A DNA stretch of 64,000 nucleotides from Candidatus Saccharibacteria bacterium oral taxon 488 (GTDB taxonomy: Bacteria > Patescibacteriota > Saccharimonadia > Saccharimonadales > Saccharimonadaceae), in NCBI GenBank assembly GCA_013100805.1, contig CP040000.1, positions 1-64,000 of the forward strand. The letters run 5' to 3'. Of the stretch, positions 9,044 through 18,746 are shown one piece after another (position 1 is the stretch's first letter; the number at the start of each line of letters is the position of its first letter). A program made the position numbers and the translations under genes. The notes below the pieces were generated by a model that was not told the DNA's origin, did no database searches, and worked only from the letters and a program-made list of their open reading frames with translations.

Positions 9044-10906
9044 CTACACTGCCCCGTACCCGCCGAGCGGCGTTTCTGATGGTAGTTGATGTCGAGAGAT
9101 CGGCGAGGTGTTGATGAGTTCGTATTCGGTGTCGCTGGCCTGAATCTGGATGTGAACGTGGTTTTGTCCGGCAAAGAATAACCCTTGGCCCACGGGGAAA
9201 TTGGCGAGGCGTTTTTGCTCTTCCTCGGTTAGTTTGAAGACACTGGAAAGGACATCAACGGCGCTGGTTGACTGCTTGAGCAGCAGCTGCATCGACGAGT
9301 TAGCGACGATGGCTCGGCCCATCTTGCTACCCATAAAGTCCTCGACGTCCTGGGTGATGGTCGTGAGACCGAGCTGGTATTTGCGGGCACGCTTGGCGAG
9401 AGAAAACAGGAAGTTAGCCGAGTCGTCGTAGCGCATCAGCTGCCAGGCCTCATCGACGATCAACATGCGCCGTTTTTGGTCGGTACGCGTAATGTTCCAG
9501 ATGTGATTCAGCACAATATACATAGCGATCGGCCGCAGCTCGTCCTCGAGGTCGCGGATATTAAAGACCACCATGGTGTTATTGATATCAATATTTGACT
9601 GCTGGCTAAAGATACCAGCGAACGTACCGGAGGTAAACTTGCGCAGCCGCTGAGCGAGGCTTGGCCCGGTGCCACCCATGTGAAGCAGCGTATCGTAGAG
9701 GTCGGCAATGGTTGGTGGTGTCGAATGGTGGGTCAACGGGTCGGCGGTGATGCCGACGCGGGCGTAGGTGTCGATCAGCGCCTGGTCAATATCAGCCTCC
9801 TCGGCAGCCGTCAGTCCAGCGATAATCTGCCCGCCGGCTGTCGTCTGTGAGCCGCCCAGCATCTGTCGCAACAACCCGTGCAGCGTCACCAAGTTCGCCC
9901 TCAGTGCATCGTCCGCCTCATCAGTATCAATCACTCGCGGCAGATCAAACGGATTGATGCGGGTATCGCTGTTGAGGCTGAGTCGAATGTAGCTACCACC
10001 AACGGCGTCGGACAGCTTCTGGTATTCGTTTTCTGGGTCGATAATCACAATGTCCGAGCCGAGCATCATGCTGCGCAGTGCCTCCAGCTTGACCGTGAAC
10101 GACTTACCGGCACCAGACTTAGCGAACACTACCATGTTGGCATTCTCGAGGGAAAAGCGGTCAAAAATCACCAAGCCGTTATTATGCATATTAATACCAT
10201 ATAGCACACCCTTGCCGTCAGTTAGATCGGCCGAGGTAAACGGAAAGCTGGTAGAAATGGCGCCGGTATTCATGTTGCGGCGAACCTGGAGCTGGTCGGT
10301 CAGCTGCGGAATGGTGCTATTGAGGCCCTGCTCTTGTTGGGCCGAGGCAACCTTAGAGAACACCAGCTGCTGGCCAAAAATTGTCTCGATCTTGTGCTGG
10401 ATAAAGTTGAGTTCATCAATACTGTCGGCATAAATCGTGATGTAAAGGCCGAAGCGGAAGAACTTTTCCGAGCCGATCTGTAGCTGATTGCGCAGCTCCT
10501 CGGCGTCCTGTAATGCCGCTTCCATCGCTGGGTCGCGCACCTTGCCCTTCTCGGAATTGATGCTAAGGCTGGCCTCGAGCTGAGTCACTTTCTTGCGCAG
10601 GTTGTTGAGCACCACCTGGGTATCAACCGGGTAAATGAACATACTGATATCCAGCACCTCGTCGATGTTGATCACCGAGCTGAGCCAACCGGTATATAGC
10701 TCGCGTGGATACCCGTAGACGTACATGGTGCGGCCGTACTTTGAGCCGAGGCGGAAATGGTCAGACTTGAGCTCGAGGCTGCTTGGGGCAATAAAATCGC
10801 GCAAGGTCCTCACGCCGGTGAGAAATGCTTGCTCAACCTCGGCCTGCTCGCGAGCCCGCTGTTGGGCGGCGATATCAATGGCGTCTAGCTTCTTTTTCCT
10901 AGCCAT
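9044..10906 (-). CDS. virB4: VirB4-family type IV secretion ATPase
   Basis: Hexameric ATPase that powers type IV secretion and pilus assembly at the inner face of the membrane. I place the start at ATG 10906 (MARKKKLDAID), 7 nt after a GGAGGAG site and overlapping the preceding gene by 8 nt, giving 620 residues. Walker A AKSGAGKSFT lies near residue 265, Walker B RRMLIVDEAW near 484, and the family motif TTITQDVEDF follows. The extended N-terminal half typical of VirB4/TraC is shorter than usual. The separate TraC-like protein just upstream seems to supply part of it. Family assignment is firm; the transported substrate is not evident. Confidence 0.93.
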   Translation of the reverse strand: MARKKKLDAIDIAAQQRAREQAEVEQAFLTGVRTLRDFIAPSSLELKSDHFRLGSKYGRTMYVYGYPRELYTGWLSSVINIDEVLDISMFIYPVDTQVVLNNLRKKVTQLEASLSINSEKGKVRDPAMEAALQDAEELRNQLQIGSEKFFRFGLYITIYADSIDELNFIQHKIETIFGQQLVFSKVASAQQEQGLNSTIPQLTDQLQVRRNMNTGAISTSFPFTSADLTDGKGVLYGINMHNNGLVIFDRFSLENANMVVFAKSGAGKSFTVKLEALRSMMLGSDIVIIDPENEYQKLSDAVGGSYIRLSLNSDTRINPFDLPRVIDTDEADDALRANLVTLHGLLRQMLGGSQTTAGGQIIAGLTAAEEADIDQALIDTYARVGITADPLTHHSTPPTIADLYDTLLHMGGTGPSLAQRLRKFTSGTFAGIFSQQSNIDINNTMVVFNIRDLEDELRPIAMYIVLNHIWNITRTDQKRRMLIVDEAWQLMRYDDSANFLFSLAKRARKYQLGLTTITQDVEDFMGSKMGRAIVANSSMQLLLKQSTSAVDVLSSVFKLTEEEQKRLANFPVGQGLFFAGQNHVHIQIQASDTEYELINTSPISRHQLPSETPLGGYGAV

Positions 10907-11978
10907 GTCGTACTCCTCCATATCCATGTGGCGATTCGCCTCGTCCCTTGCGAACATAGGTCGTTGCTAGTTCATCGGCGCCGACACTCAACGGTTGTTG
11001 CGGTGCCACGTCAGGGTTGTATGAACTGTAGAATAATTCGCCCAGCTGTTTGGTATTAAGCTGCGAACTCTTTACGCCCATCTGAAACAGCCCACTCATT
11101 ACTGAATCAACTCGGTTCTTAATTTCATCCTTGGCCTTCTCGTAGGCGGTCTGCTCGATCTTGGTGACGACATTGTCTTTCTTGCCACCAAAAAAGCTAT
11201 CGAACAGACCCTTGGCCTGCTGCTTGATAACTTGCATATCGCCGCTTTGATAATACGGTACAACGATATAAAAATCTTTATCCATAATATTGGCCTCTTG
11301 GGCAAGGACGTCGATAAAGTTGATGTAATCGTCCATCAGCACATTCAGAAGCATATTGTCTTGGTTACGGCGAATGTCAACGAGGCGGTCGATGTATGGT
11401 CCGATGTCGACGCGTCGTGAGCGAATGAGCACTTGAACCGGAAAATATAACGAGTTAAGGAAGTTTTGGTAGCTAAATTCAATTCCCTCCCGCTCGCGAC
11501 CACTCATCAAGTCAAAGTTAATCGACTGACACTGGATGACTGCCCGAAAGCTGCCGTCATTCATGATAATCATGTTCTCGCGCATCTCAGAAAATAGCAG
11601 CGTATTCTGGGCGCTGGTCGGGCCTTTTTGTTGAGGTTTTGCCTGGCTAGTCGGCTGCTTGGTGGGCTGTTGCGGGGCTGGCTGTGGCTGGTTGGACTCG
11701 GGTACGGGCGGCAAGTTGGGGGTTGGTTGTGCCGCGGGTTGCGTGCTTGGCGTCGGCTGGGTTAGTGCTTGTGTTTGCGATTGCGATGGTGGCAGCGGGC
11801 TGAATTGATCAGGAAACTGAGCGTACGGTGAGGTTGGTTCTGCGGAGACTGGGTCAGGCCCAGAGGCAATGACCCCTGGCATGGTCGGCGGATTTGACGG
11901 TGCACCAAACTGTGGTGCAGTGGCTGCATCTGGTGGATAGTGATATGGTTGCTGTTGCTGATCTGGTTGCATAGACAT
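10899..11978 (-). CDS. TraC-like secretion protein (VirB4 partner)
   Basis: A 359-residue protein with two parts. Residues 1-125 are very rich in Pro, Gln and Ser and probably disordered. Residues about 126-330 form a folded domain resembling the N-terminal domain of TraC/VirB4 proteins, with NTLLFSEMRENMIIMNDGSF, ISF-type strands, and DKDFYIVVPYY. In many other systems this domain is fused to the ATPase, whereas here it is encoded separately and overlaps the VirB4 gene by 8 nt. It probably binds VirB4 at the membrane. It follows the PrgI gene after 5 nt. Confidence 0.82.
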   Translation of the reverse strand: MSMQPDQQQQPYHYPPDAATAPQFGAPSNPPTMPGVIASGPDPVSAEPTSPYAQFPDQFSPLPPSQSQTQALTQPTPSTQPAAQPTPNLPPVPESNQPQPAPQQPTKQPTSQAKPQQKGPTSAQNTLLFSEMRENMIIMNDGSFRAVIQCQSINFDLMSGREREGIEFSYQNFLNSLYFPVQVLIRSRRVDIGPYIDRLVDIRRNQDNMLLNVLMDDYINFIDVLAQEANIMDKDFYIVVPYYQSGDMQVIKQQAKGLFDSFFGGKKDNVVTKIEQTAYEKAKDEIKNRVDSVMSGLFQMGVKSSQLNTKQLGELFYSSYNPDVAPQQPLSVGADELATTYVRKGRGESPHGYGGVRHG

Positions 11979-11983
11979 CCCAC

Positions 11984-12865
11984 CTAGTGAAGCGAAATCA
12001 CGACTTCCTTATCATGTTCTTTTTGGATGCGACCGGCCTCTCGTTGGAGCGAGGCGACCGATAGATCGCTGTGATTACGCGCTAAGTCCATTATAGCAGG
12101 CGAGACGGGTGCTGTGCTAGGGGGCGTCTGGTCGGCGTGGGCCGTCGCGGTCGTCTGCTCGCTGATGGGCGTGATGATGGACTGCTGCATAGTTGGATAG
12201 GGGTCGAAGGTCGAGGGTTGCGGCGAGAGGGCTTGGTCGTCTTGGGTAGTCGGGGTGGTTTGGGCTCGCTGCATTTGCTGGACGATGTCATCATGACGCT
12301 TTTCGTCGGCCCGCTCAATGAGTGTTTCAAAGGCGCGGGCTGTCTTACTGCTTGGATCAAGCGGGTCTTGGGCAGTCTGGGCCTCGTTGTACCAATCCGC
12401 CTGCATCGAGCTGTTCATCACCGAGCTGTTTGGATTATCGACACCGCGCACCGACCAACCGTGCGTGTCCACCAGTGTCGCCAGATACGACAGCCGGCGA
12501 TTGACCTCGGCCTGGTCATACCCCTTGCCGTATTGCTTTTCCTCAACCCGCGGGGCGATCACCTCGACCATTCGCTCAATGCCATCGGCTCGCCACAGTC
12601 GTTGTTTGGGTTTGAGGATGAACGAAATAACCGCTGCGAGGTAAACCTCCATCGGCTGATCCTTGCGCAGCGGCAAGGCTAACGCTCCGAAAAACAGTGC
12701 AACCGGCACCGGGATAATCGCCAGCGGCGGCAGCACCGAGAACAGTCCCCACGCCAGCGCAACCATGCCGATCGCGACGATCAAGAAAATAAACTGCTTG
12801 AAACTAAACGGCCCGAGCAGCTTGTCTTCAGCTTCCACATCCTGAGGAACTTTGTAGACGGCCAT
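11984..12865 (-). CDS. PrgI-family (VirB3-like) membrane protein
   Basis: Short inner-membrane component that in type IV secretion systems of Gram-positive and CPR bacteria takes the place of VirB3 beside VirB4. The PrgI domain is residues 1-105: VYKVPQDVEAEDKLLGPFSFKQ-type start, two transmembrane helices (about 27-47 and 48-68), and the amphipathic KPKQRLWRADG end. A ~190-residue hydrophilic tail rich in Gln, Thr and Pro extends well past the usual ~120-residue PrgI. Its ATG lies 8 nt after an extended -10 box (TGCTATAAT) that overlaps the upstream stop codon, so a leaderless transcript may begin here inside the operon. Confidence 0.9.
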   Translation of the reverse strand: MAVYKVPQDVEAEDKLLGPFSFKQFIFLIVAIGMVALAWGLFSVLPPLAIIPVPVALFFGALALPLRKDQPMEVYLAAVISFILKPKQRLWRADGIERMVEVIAPRVEEKQYGKGYDQAEVNRRLSYLATLVDTHGWSVRGVDNPNSSVMNSSMQADWYNEAQTAQDPLDPSSKTARAFETLIERADEKRHDDIVQQMQRAQTTPTTQDDQALSPQPSTFDPYPTMQQSIITPISEQTTATAHADQTPPSTAPVSPAIMDLARNHSDLSVASLQREAGRIQKEHDKEVVISLH

Positions 12866-12874
12866 TAGGTATTA

Positions 12875-15508
12875 TTATAGCAGATTTTGAATGCCTTTGA
12901 GGGCGTCTTCTTGCTCGCCGCTATATCGCCCAGCGTAGTTTCGGTGTGTGAGAATAGTGGTGATACTCTTGTTAAGCTTTTTCTTTGCCTCAGGGGTTAA
13001 CTGTGCAGCAATATTGTACTTTTGCATCATATCAAGCGTATCCTCAAGGAACACCGCGTCACTTGCCAGGGCCTTATCAGCGCTTAGCTTACCTTTCTCA
13101 AAGGCTTTTATCATATTGCGCACCTTGAAGGCGTCACCGGTATCCTTGATAGCATTGGCCTGTATATCAACACACTCTGATCCACCTAGCCACCATGGTC
13201 GTGCACTATTGTTTTTCAGCGCAACACCAAGCTCCTGAGCGAGGTCGTCTGTTAGGTTGTTCATCTGCACGTTGCTGAGCATATCGAGTAGTGGTTTAGC
13301 ACCACGACTGCTTGCGATCTTGCGACCAGCCGCATTCCTGATATCGTCGGTTGCTGGGATATTGCCAACAGCATTGCCACCGATGAGGCTTACTGTATCG
13401 GCATCGCTCACATTGCTGCCGTTAAGGATAGCAGTAGCGTTCTTAACCGATTCCTCATAGGCAGCACTCACTGTTTGAGCAGCAGCGGCAGCAGCGCGCC
13501 GTGATCCAAGGTCATCACTCATACCTGGAATTGATGCATAGTAGGCGTCCTCAATACCACCGGCAGCTGATCGAAGTGCTGCGCCGGTATCTTCATCACG
13601 CATGGCGCGGGCGAACTGATCATTAAGGACACGATCGATACCACTCTTACGCAAACCTTGAACCGCTAGAGTTTGATGTGAATCACGTGCTCGTTGTATA
13701 GCTTCTTGGACTGCGGTGTTATCGGCAACACCTTCCGGCAACTCCCCGTGTCCAGTTTGAAGCGCCGTAAAGCGATTGTCGAGCACCTGTTTCTCAGCAT
13801 CAACCATCTGACGAATGGACCGTGATTGGAAATCCTGAATGATAGCCGCCTGGTTGGTGCTTTGATGTGCGTTCCATGCCGACTGCAGCTTCCCTTCGAC
13901 AATATTTTTATCTTCTCCAACAGAGCGCCTGAACTGATCAATCTTAGCATAGGAATCAGTCCCCTTTCGTATAACATCAGATTGATCTTGCAACTCTTTG
14001 AGCCTATCCTTACGATTTTGTGATGACTGCGCCAGCCTGCGTCGCCATGCCGTTGGGGTAAATTTGCTGTCTGGACGTTTGTTGAGTTTTTTGTGTTTCG
14101 TAATCTCGCTTTGCTCTTTTGCCCAGTTCTTAGATCGGTCGAATAATCCCTTACTGCGGTCGTTGACGAGACCGGTGAATTTGCCAAGGAGTCCGCCGCC
14201 CAACTTAATCATCAACGGCGTTAGGGCGAGTGGCGCGATCTGGACCGCCATACCGAGGATATACATCACTGCCCCGTTCGGACCCGCGGCGTTTTGCATA
14301 ATGACTGAGCCCGCCAGCTGTGCCCCACCGAAGGCTGCCGCAAACCCCGGGAAGAATATCAACATCGTCAAGAAGATATCCTTCCACTTATCAAACCACT
14401 TTTCTGTGCCTGGCAACAAGTAAGCCACAAAAGCCAGCGGTGAAATGATGATCAAAATAACAATTAACGCCTGACGGGCGGCCATAATGATAACAACGAG
14501 AAGAATAACGAGTCCAATGCCACACAAAAGCGGCACAATAAAAGGAAGCAGCTCGGCCCGCATGACGATTCCCGCAGCCAGTGCCGCACCGCCAGCAGCA
14601 CCTCCCAAAATCTGGAAAGTGACCTCTTGCCAGGTCATTGGTTCAGACGCTGGCGCAGATCCGCCCAGGGTGGCGACCGTGTTACGAATATTCATGAACA
14701 TGTCCTGGAGCGCACTTCCGGCGATATTTGATAGGTCGAGGAGGATGGCGCAGACGTGGAACGACAAATTAACTAGTATCGCCGCGACAATCAACCGAGG
14801 CAACATCTTTTTGATGCCATAATTGGAGATGCCCATAGAAGTAACTTGTGAATAAATAATGACTATGAACATGATGATAAAGATACCGTTGGCAATGTTG
14901 CGAACGATATTCCAAGCCAGAAAGATGCCACTAGTCTGATTGCCCGTCTGAAGTGGTGGCACCACGAGGAAGCTTTTGAGCACCCCAAACATCCAGTCGA
15001 TGGAGCTAGCTAACCACGCCGAAACAGGACAAAGGATCCAGCCGATGCCGCCAGCAACCTCACACGAAGACGCAGAGTTTTGGCTCGGTGGGTCAATTGA
15101 TAGTGTGGTCGATTCTTTTTTTGTGTAAGTGTTTGGCGCAGTGTACGTGAATGTCGTTAGGGACACCGAGGTCATCGATCCGAGGTCGCCTGTTGACGGA
15201 AAGTGAATGATGCGAACGTCTTGATTATTGGCTACAGTTTTCTTTGACATGTAGACCACTTGGTCAGACCCTAAGTTAAGGGCCTTTAGTTTGTCGACGT
15301 CGGAAACTCGCTCAAATGTCTCGTTGTCGTAAGATATTTTGCTACTATCCCACTTTGCGTCCGCCGCCAACGCCTGGCCCGAGGTTACGACCGTACTCAA
15401 AAAAACACTGACTAGGAGGCCCACCGCCAGCAATATAAACCGTTGCAACCATCGCATCGACGATCGCCCTTGTGAACGTAACCACTCCATTACCGACAAT
15501 GGTAGCAT
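12875..15508 (-). CDS. VirB6/TrbL-like polytopic membrane protein (copy 2)
   Basis: An 877-residue inner-membrane channel component of the type IV secretion-like machine. An N-terminal signal or anchor helix (about 20-48) is followed by an extracytoplasmic segment with paired Cys. A block of about six transmembrane helices lies at roughly 160-440. It contains the core WNIVRNIANGIFIIMF and GISNYGIKKMLPRLI, nearly identical to the gene upstream. A long, hydrophilic, coiled-coil-like Ala/Gln/Lys-rich cytoplasmic tail makes up the last ~430 residues. The start could be ATG 15508 or the internal ATG encoding MEWLRSQGRS. The tandem paralogue shows a duplication; the two tails have diverged completely. 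Confidence 0.87.
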   Translation of the reverse strand: MLPLSVMEWLRSQGRSSMRWLQRFILLAVGLLVSVFLSTVVTSGQALAADAKWDSSKISYDNETFERVSDVDKLKALNLGSDQVVYMSKKTVANNQDVRIIHFPSTGDLGSMTSVSLTTFTYTAPNTYTKKESTTLSIDPPSQNSASSCEVAGGIGWILCPVSAWLASSIDWMFGVLKSFLVVPPLQTGNQTSGIFLAWNIVRNIANGIFIIMFIVIIYSQVTSMGISNYGIKKMLPRLIVAAILVNLSFHVCAILLDLSNIAGSALQDMFMNIRNTVATLGGSAPASEPMTWQEVTFQILGGAAGGAALAAGIVMRAELLPFIVPLLCGIGLVILLVVIIMAARQALIVILIIISPLAFVAYLLPGTEKWFDKWKDIFLTMLIFFPGFAAAFGGAQLAGSVIMQNAAGPNGAVMYILGMAVQIAPLALTPLMIKLGGGLLGKFTGLVNDRSKGLFDRSKNWAKEQSEITKHKKLNKRPDSKFTPTAWRRRLAQSSQNRKDRLKELQDQSDVIRKGTDSYAKIDQFRRSVGEDKNIVEGKLQSAWNAHQSTNQAAIIQDFQSRSIRQMVDAEKQVLDNRFTALQTGHGELPEGVADNTAVQEAIQRARDSHQTLAVQGLRKSGIDRVLNDQFARAMRDEDTGAALRSAAGGIEDAYYASIPGMSDDLGSRRAAAAAAQTVSAAYEESVKNATAILNGSNVSDADTVSLIGGNAVGNIPATDDIRNAAGRKIASSRGAKPLLDMLSNVQMNNLTDDLAQELGVALKNNSARPWWLGGSECVDIQANAIKDTGDAFKVRNMIKAFEKGKLSADKALASDAVFLEDTLDMMQKYNIAAQLTPEAKKKLNKSITTILTHRNYAGRYSGEQEDALKGIQNLL

Positions 15509-15533
15509 TTTTACAGAGAAAAGTCAATAGTTT

Positions 15534-18500
15534 TTAGCTGGCGGTAGGTGGATTGCTGTTTCGATTATTGCGATTATTTTGATTATTTGGCGGTGCTGAA
15601 GGCGGGGATTGTGGTGGAGCTGGCCCTCTGCCTGTTCCGGCGACGAATGTTCGTCCCGTTGGGGTGTCTGACGGAATTGCTTCGGTAATATTGTTTGATG
15701 GTGCAGTATCGTGAGGTATTCTGATCTCATTAGTTCCTGTGCCGCCGTTTCGTATATTCTCAAACTCGGCACGAGTGCTGCCTGATATTGAAGTATTAAT
15801 GCGCTTATTATCCAGCACTGAGGCTGCCCGTTCGGCAGAAATACCAACCATCCTCTGGCCTCCCTTGGTAAACTCGGTTTCACCAGCAATCTTAACTGCA
15901 CCAGATGCCTGTCGTGCTAATTTTTCATCGCTTAATCCGTTAAGCCCCTGGGCGGTCAACTCAGCCATTTGTTGCTGGCTAAAGCTAACTGAATTTGCAC
16001 CATGTTGCTCCATTTGATCAATGGCGTTCGTACCCATCTCGAACAGCCCCGCGTGGTACTCCTGCATACTGGTAAGCGTTTCTGCCATGCGGCGATTGCT
16101 AATAGTTCCACCACCCTGAAGGTAATCATACATCTGCTGGGCGCCGTGCTTGCCGGTTGATGCCATTTTTTTGAAAGCAAGATGTTTCAGTGCTTCGTTG
16201 TTACCTGCGCCCCTCAATGCAGCAGCTGCATCACCGTTGTATTGATAATCAAGCAGACGCTTTGCTGTCTCGCGCTCTTCGTCATCAACGGCATCTTGAC
16301 CTTCGGCAGCCAGTCTCCTACCCAAATCTCCTCCGACCCATCGATTGTTTGTTAACTCACTTTTGTTAGCTTTATCGTTAAGATCAGACATCCGATTTCT
16401 CCATATGTGATCTATAAGCCCGTCACCCTTCCAGGCCCCGGCTCGTATAAGCTTTTTGCGGCGTGCTATTTGCTTCTTGCGAAAATCTTGCATCTGACCA
16501 AGTCGTGAATTGGCATACCTATCTTTTGCCCAGTTTTTGGCGCTGCCACCGAGGCCACCGAGGCGACCGCCGGCGTTGTTGATGTGCTGGCCGATTGCCC
16601 CGGCGACGTCGATGGCTTTTTTGAGGACACTCCACACGGCGATGAGCGGCAGGACTTTGATTAGCTCACCAACAATTTGCATGACCGTATTATCAGCATC
16701 TGTAGCTCCCGCTTTAACAATTGATCCTGCCAATATACCACCGCCGAATAGCAACCCAACGATTGGAAAGACCATGAGTAGCCCCACAAAGGTTGAGCGC
16801 CATTTGCTAAAGAATTTTTCGGTGTTTGGTAGCAGAAAGGCAACAAAAGCTAGCGGTGAGATAACGATAAGGATGACGATGAGAGCCTTGCGGGCAATCA
16901 ACAGGGCGGCAATAGTCACCATTACGACCAGTCCGGAAACAAGCGCTCCGATCAGAACCGCGAGAGCGAGAACTGCGGCCGTAGCCCCAGCGAGGACGGT
17001 TAATGCTATACCTCCCCAGGTTTCGCCTCCCTGTCCTGACTTTAGGACACTATTAGCAGCACTAATACCGTCACCGATACCACCCAGGCCTGCTCGCAGG
17101 CCGTAGCCAAGGATATTAGATAAGTCAACGGCAATTTGACAGATGTAAATTGATAAATTTACCAAGATTGCGGCGATGATGAGCCGTGGCAGCATCTTTT
17201 TAATGCCGTAGTTTGAGATGCCAAAGCCGGTGAGCTGAGAGATGATGATTGCTAAGAACATAATGATGAACGCACCATTGGCAATGTTACGCATGATCCC
17301 CCAAGCTGCCTGTACCTCACCTCCAGAGGCAAGGCCCGGCTCAATCTTTAGGAAGTTGTCGGCGATCATGGCGAAAGCCGCGTCTGCTATACGTGCCATA
17401 AAATTAATCACCGGGCAAACAAGCCAGCCGAGCTCCTTAACGGCGCAGTCGGGTCTGTCACTACTACCGTTCTCGCTCTGACCAGAGGGGGTGTCGGCGC
17501 TTATATTAGAAAGAGAGCTTTTTATATCATCTTCAGAATACCCTGATTGTTTTTTCAGACAATCAACATATTCACTAGAGTTTGCCACGTTGCCACTTGA
17601 TGGCAGCTTATCCTTACAGGCACTCATCCAGCTGTCAACTTGTTGTTTACATATTTGCTCCGCTGGCCCTCCGGCGCCTCCGCCACTTTTCTCAATACAT
17701 TTTTTTAGGAGGGCGTCATAAACGGCCTTGCGGGTATTATCGGCGGCCTCGGTTTTTGCTGATTTTGCGGCTGCTTCAGCGTTGTTTGATGCCCACTGTG
17801 CAATTTGCCCACATGACATCATTGAGCTTGCGCCTCGTGGTGCATTGTAGGGTGATGCGATATCTTGGAACATTGGAATATTTTTATTAGCATCAGGGAT
17901 ATAGTAATACCCATAGGCTGTTGAGCCATCGGTTAGAGCAACGGCTATTTTTTTATTACGCTGGTCGGCTTTAATATCGTTACTTGCGGCGTCATCTCCG
18001 CTGTCATACCCCCTCCACTCCGCCTTGCATCCAGCGTTTTGCTTTGTTAATAGTGTTGCCATCGCCATAGAGTAGTTGACTGACGCTGAATCAAACTTAA
18101 GACTCCTGCCGGCCTTTTTCTCAAGAACCTCAACCGCATACTTGTCTCTGTCAGTTGGTATATTCCACTTACTACCGCTATATTCTGGCTTAACGATATT
18201 GCTAATACAGTCAAGGTTGGCGTCGTCTCGCCATTCCCCTTTTAACGCACAGAACATGTCGGTAAAAGAACTGTAGCCAAAGGCGTCTCGTGCGGCTGCA
18301 ACCGTTTGCTTACAATCAAACTTCGCATCTCCGTCTGGATCAAGAACCGGACTGACGTGTGGAACATGTATACCCCCCCAGTCGCCACTGGCAACATTTC
18401 CGGCGCTGAGATTATCCCCAAAACCGAGATTATTGCTAATGCAACTACCCATAGCAAGAGCAAGTGTGCGCTGCTTCACCTGGGGGAGGTATGGAGAATA

Positions 18501-18638
18501 ATCAAGGTGCGCCCGAGCCGCGTTAGCAGTCGGCGACAGCGCAAAGAACGTCATGAGCATCGGAACGACTAATAGTGCGGCAAGTCCGATTAGAACGGGG
18601 CGAATACGTTTATGCGAGGTTTTCTTTTGCGCAAGCAT
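15534..18638 (-). CDS. VirB6/TrbL-like polytopic membrane protein (copy 1)
   Basis: First gene of the secretion operon, 1034 residues. A signal/anchor helix (about 12-38) precedes a ~370-residue, Cys-containing extracytoplasmic region. The VirB6-like membrane block (about 425-690) has the core WGIMRNIANGAFIIMF and GISNYGIKKMLPRLI, followed by a hydrophilic helical tail ending in an Asn/Pro-rich segment. It shares the core with the next gene but has a much larger outer domain, so the two probably do different jobs in one channel or serve two channels. A TATACT -10 box lies 7 nt before the ATG, which implies a leaderless mRNA. A terminator separates it from the upstream lipoprotein gene. Confidence 0.87.
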   Translation of the reverse strand: MLAQKKTSHKRIRPVLIGLAALLVVPMLMTFFALSPTANAARAHLDYSPYLPQVKQRTLALAMGSCISNNLGFGDNLSAGNVASGDWGGIHVPHVSPVLDPDGDAKFDCKQTVAAARDAFGYSSFTDMFCALKGEWRDDANLDCISNIVKPEYSGSKWNIPTDRDKYAVEVLEKKAGRSLKFDSASVNYSMAMATLLTKQNAGCKAEWRGYDSGDDAASNDIKADQRNKKIAVALTDGSTAYGYYYIPDANKNIPMFQDIASPYNAPRGASSMMSCGQIAQWASNNAEAAAKSAKTEAADNTRKAVYDALLKKCIEKSGGGAGGPAEQICKQQVDSWMSACKDKLPSSGNVANSSEYVDCLKKQSGYSEDDIKSSLSNISADTPSGQSENGSSDRPDCAVKELGWLVCPVINFMARIADAAFAMIADNFLKIEPGLASGGEVQAAWGIMRNIANGAFIIMFLAIIISQLTGFGISNYGIKKMLPRLIIAAILVNLSIYICQIAVDLSNILGYGLRAGLGGIGDGISAANSVLKSGQGGETWGGIALTVLAGATAAVLALAVLIGALVSGLVVMVTIAALLIARKALIVILIVISPLAFVAFLLPNTEKFFSKWRSTFVGLLMVFPIVGLLFGGGILAGSIVKAGATDADNTVMQIVGELIKVLPLIAVWSVLKKAIDVAGAIGQHINNAGGRLGGLGGSAKNWAKDRYANSRLGQMQDFRKKQIARRKKLIRAGAWKGDGLIDHIWRNRMSDLNDKANKSELTNNRWVGGDLGRRLAAEGQDAVDDEERETAKRLLDYQYNGDAAAALRGAGNNEALKHLAFKKMASTGKHGAQQMYDYLQGGGTISNRRMAETLTSMQEYHAGLFEMGTNAIDQMEQHGANSVSFSQQQMAELTAQGLNGLSDEKLARQASGAVKIAGETEFTKGGQRMVGISAERAASVLDNKRINTSISGSTRAEFENIRNGGTGTNEIRIPHDTAPSNNITEAIPSDTPTGRTFVAGTGRGPAPPQSPPSAPPNNQNNRNNRNSNPPTAS

Positions 18639-18645
18639 TATGTAT

Positions 18646-18651
18646 AGTATA
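18646..18651 (-). promoter_or_regulatory. -10 box of the secretion operon
   Basis: TATACT on the minus strand, 7 nt before the ATG of the first VirB6-like gene. Transcription would start at or within a base or two of the start codon. No good -35 box is visible. Confidence 0.5.
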
Positions 18652-18674
18652 GTATCACGCTTATACTATGATTT

Positions 18675-18706
18675 CAAAAGAGAGGCTCCGAGTGGCCTCT
18701 CTTTTG
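18675..18706. terminator. Bidirectional-type rho-independent terminator
   Basis: A perfect 12-bp stem, CAAAAGAGAGGC with GCCTCTCTTTTG, around an 8-nt loop. A-rich and T-rich flanks let it act in either direction. It lies between the lipoprotein gene and the first secretion gene, both on the minus strand, and so should isolate the lipoprotein transcript from the secretion operon. Confidence 0.85.
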
Positions 18707-18746
18707 AGGTGTTATTTAATTGTGGCGATACGGCCATGCCTTTTAA

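Noticed and set aside
10907..10957. Longer VirB4 start
   Set aside because: It would overlap the TraC-like gene by 59 nt without a ribosome-binding site; ATG 10906 has GGAGGAG at ideal distance.
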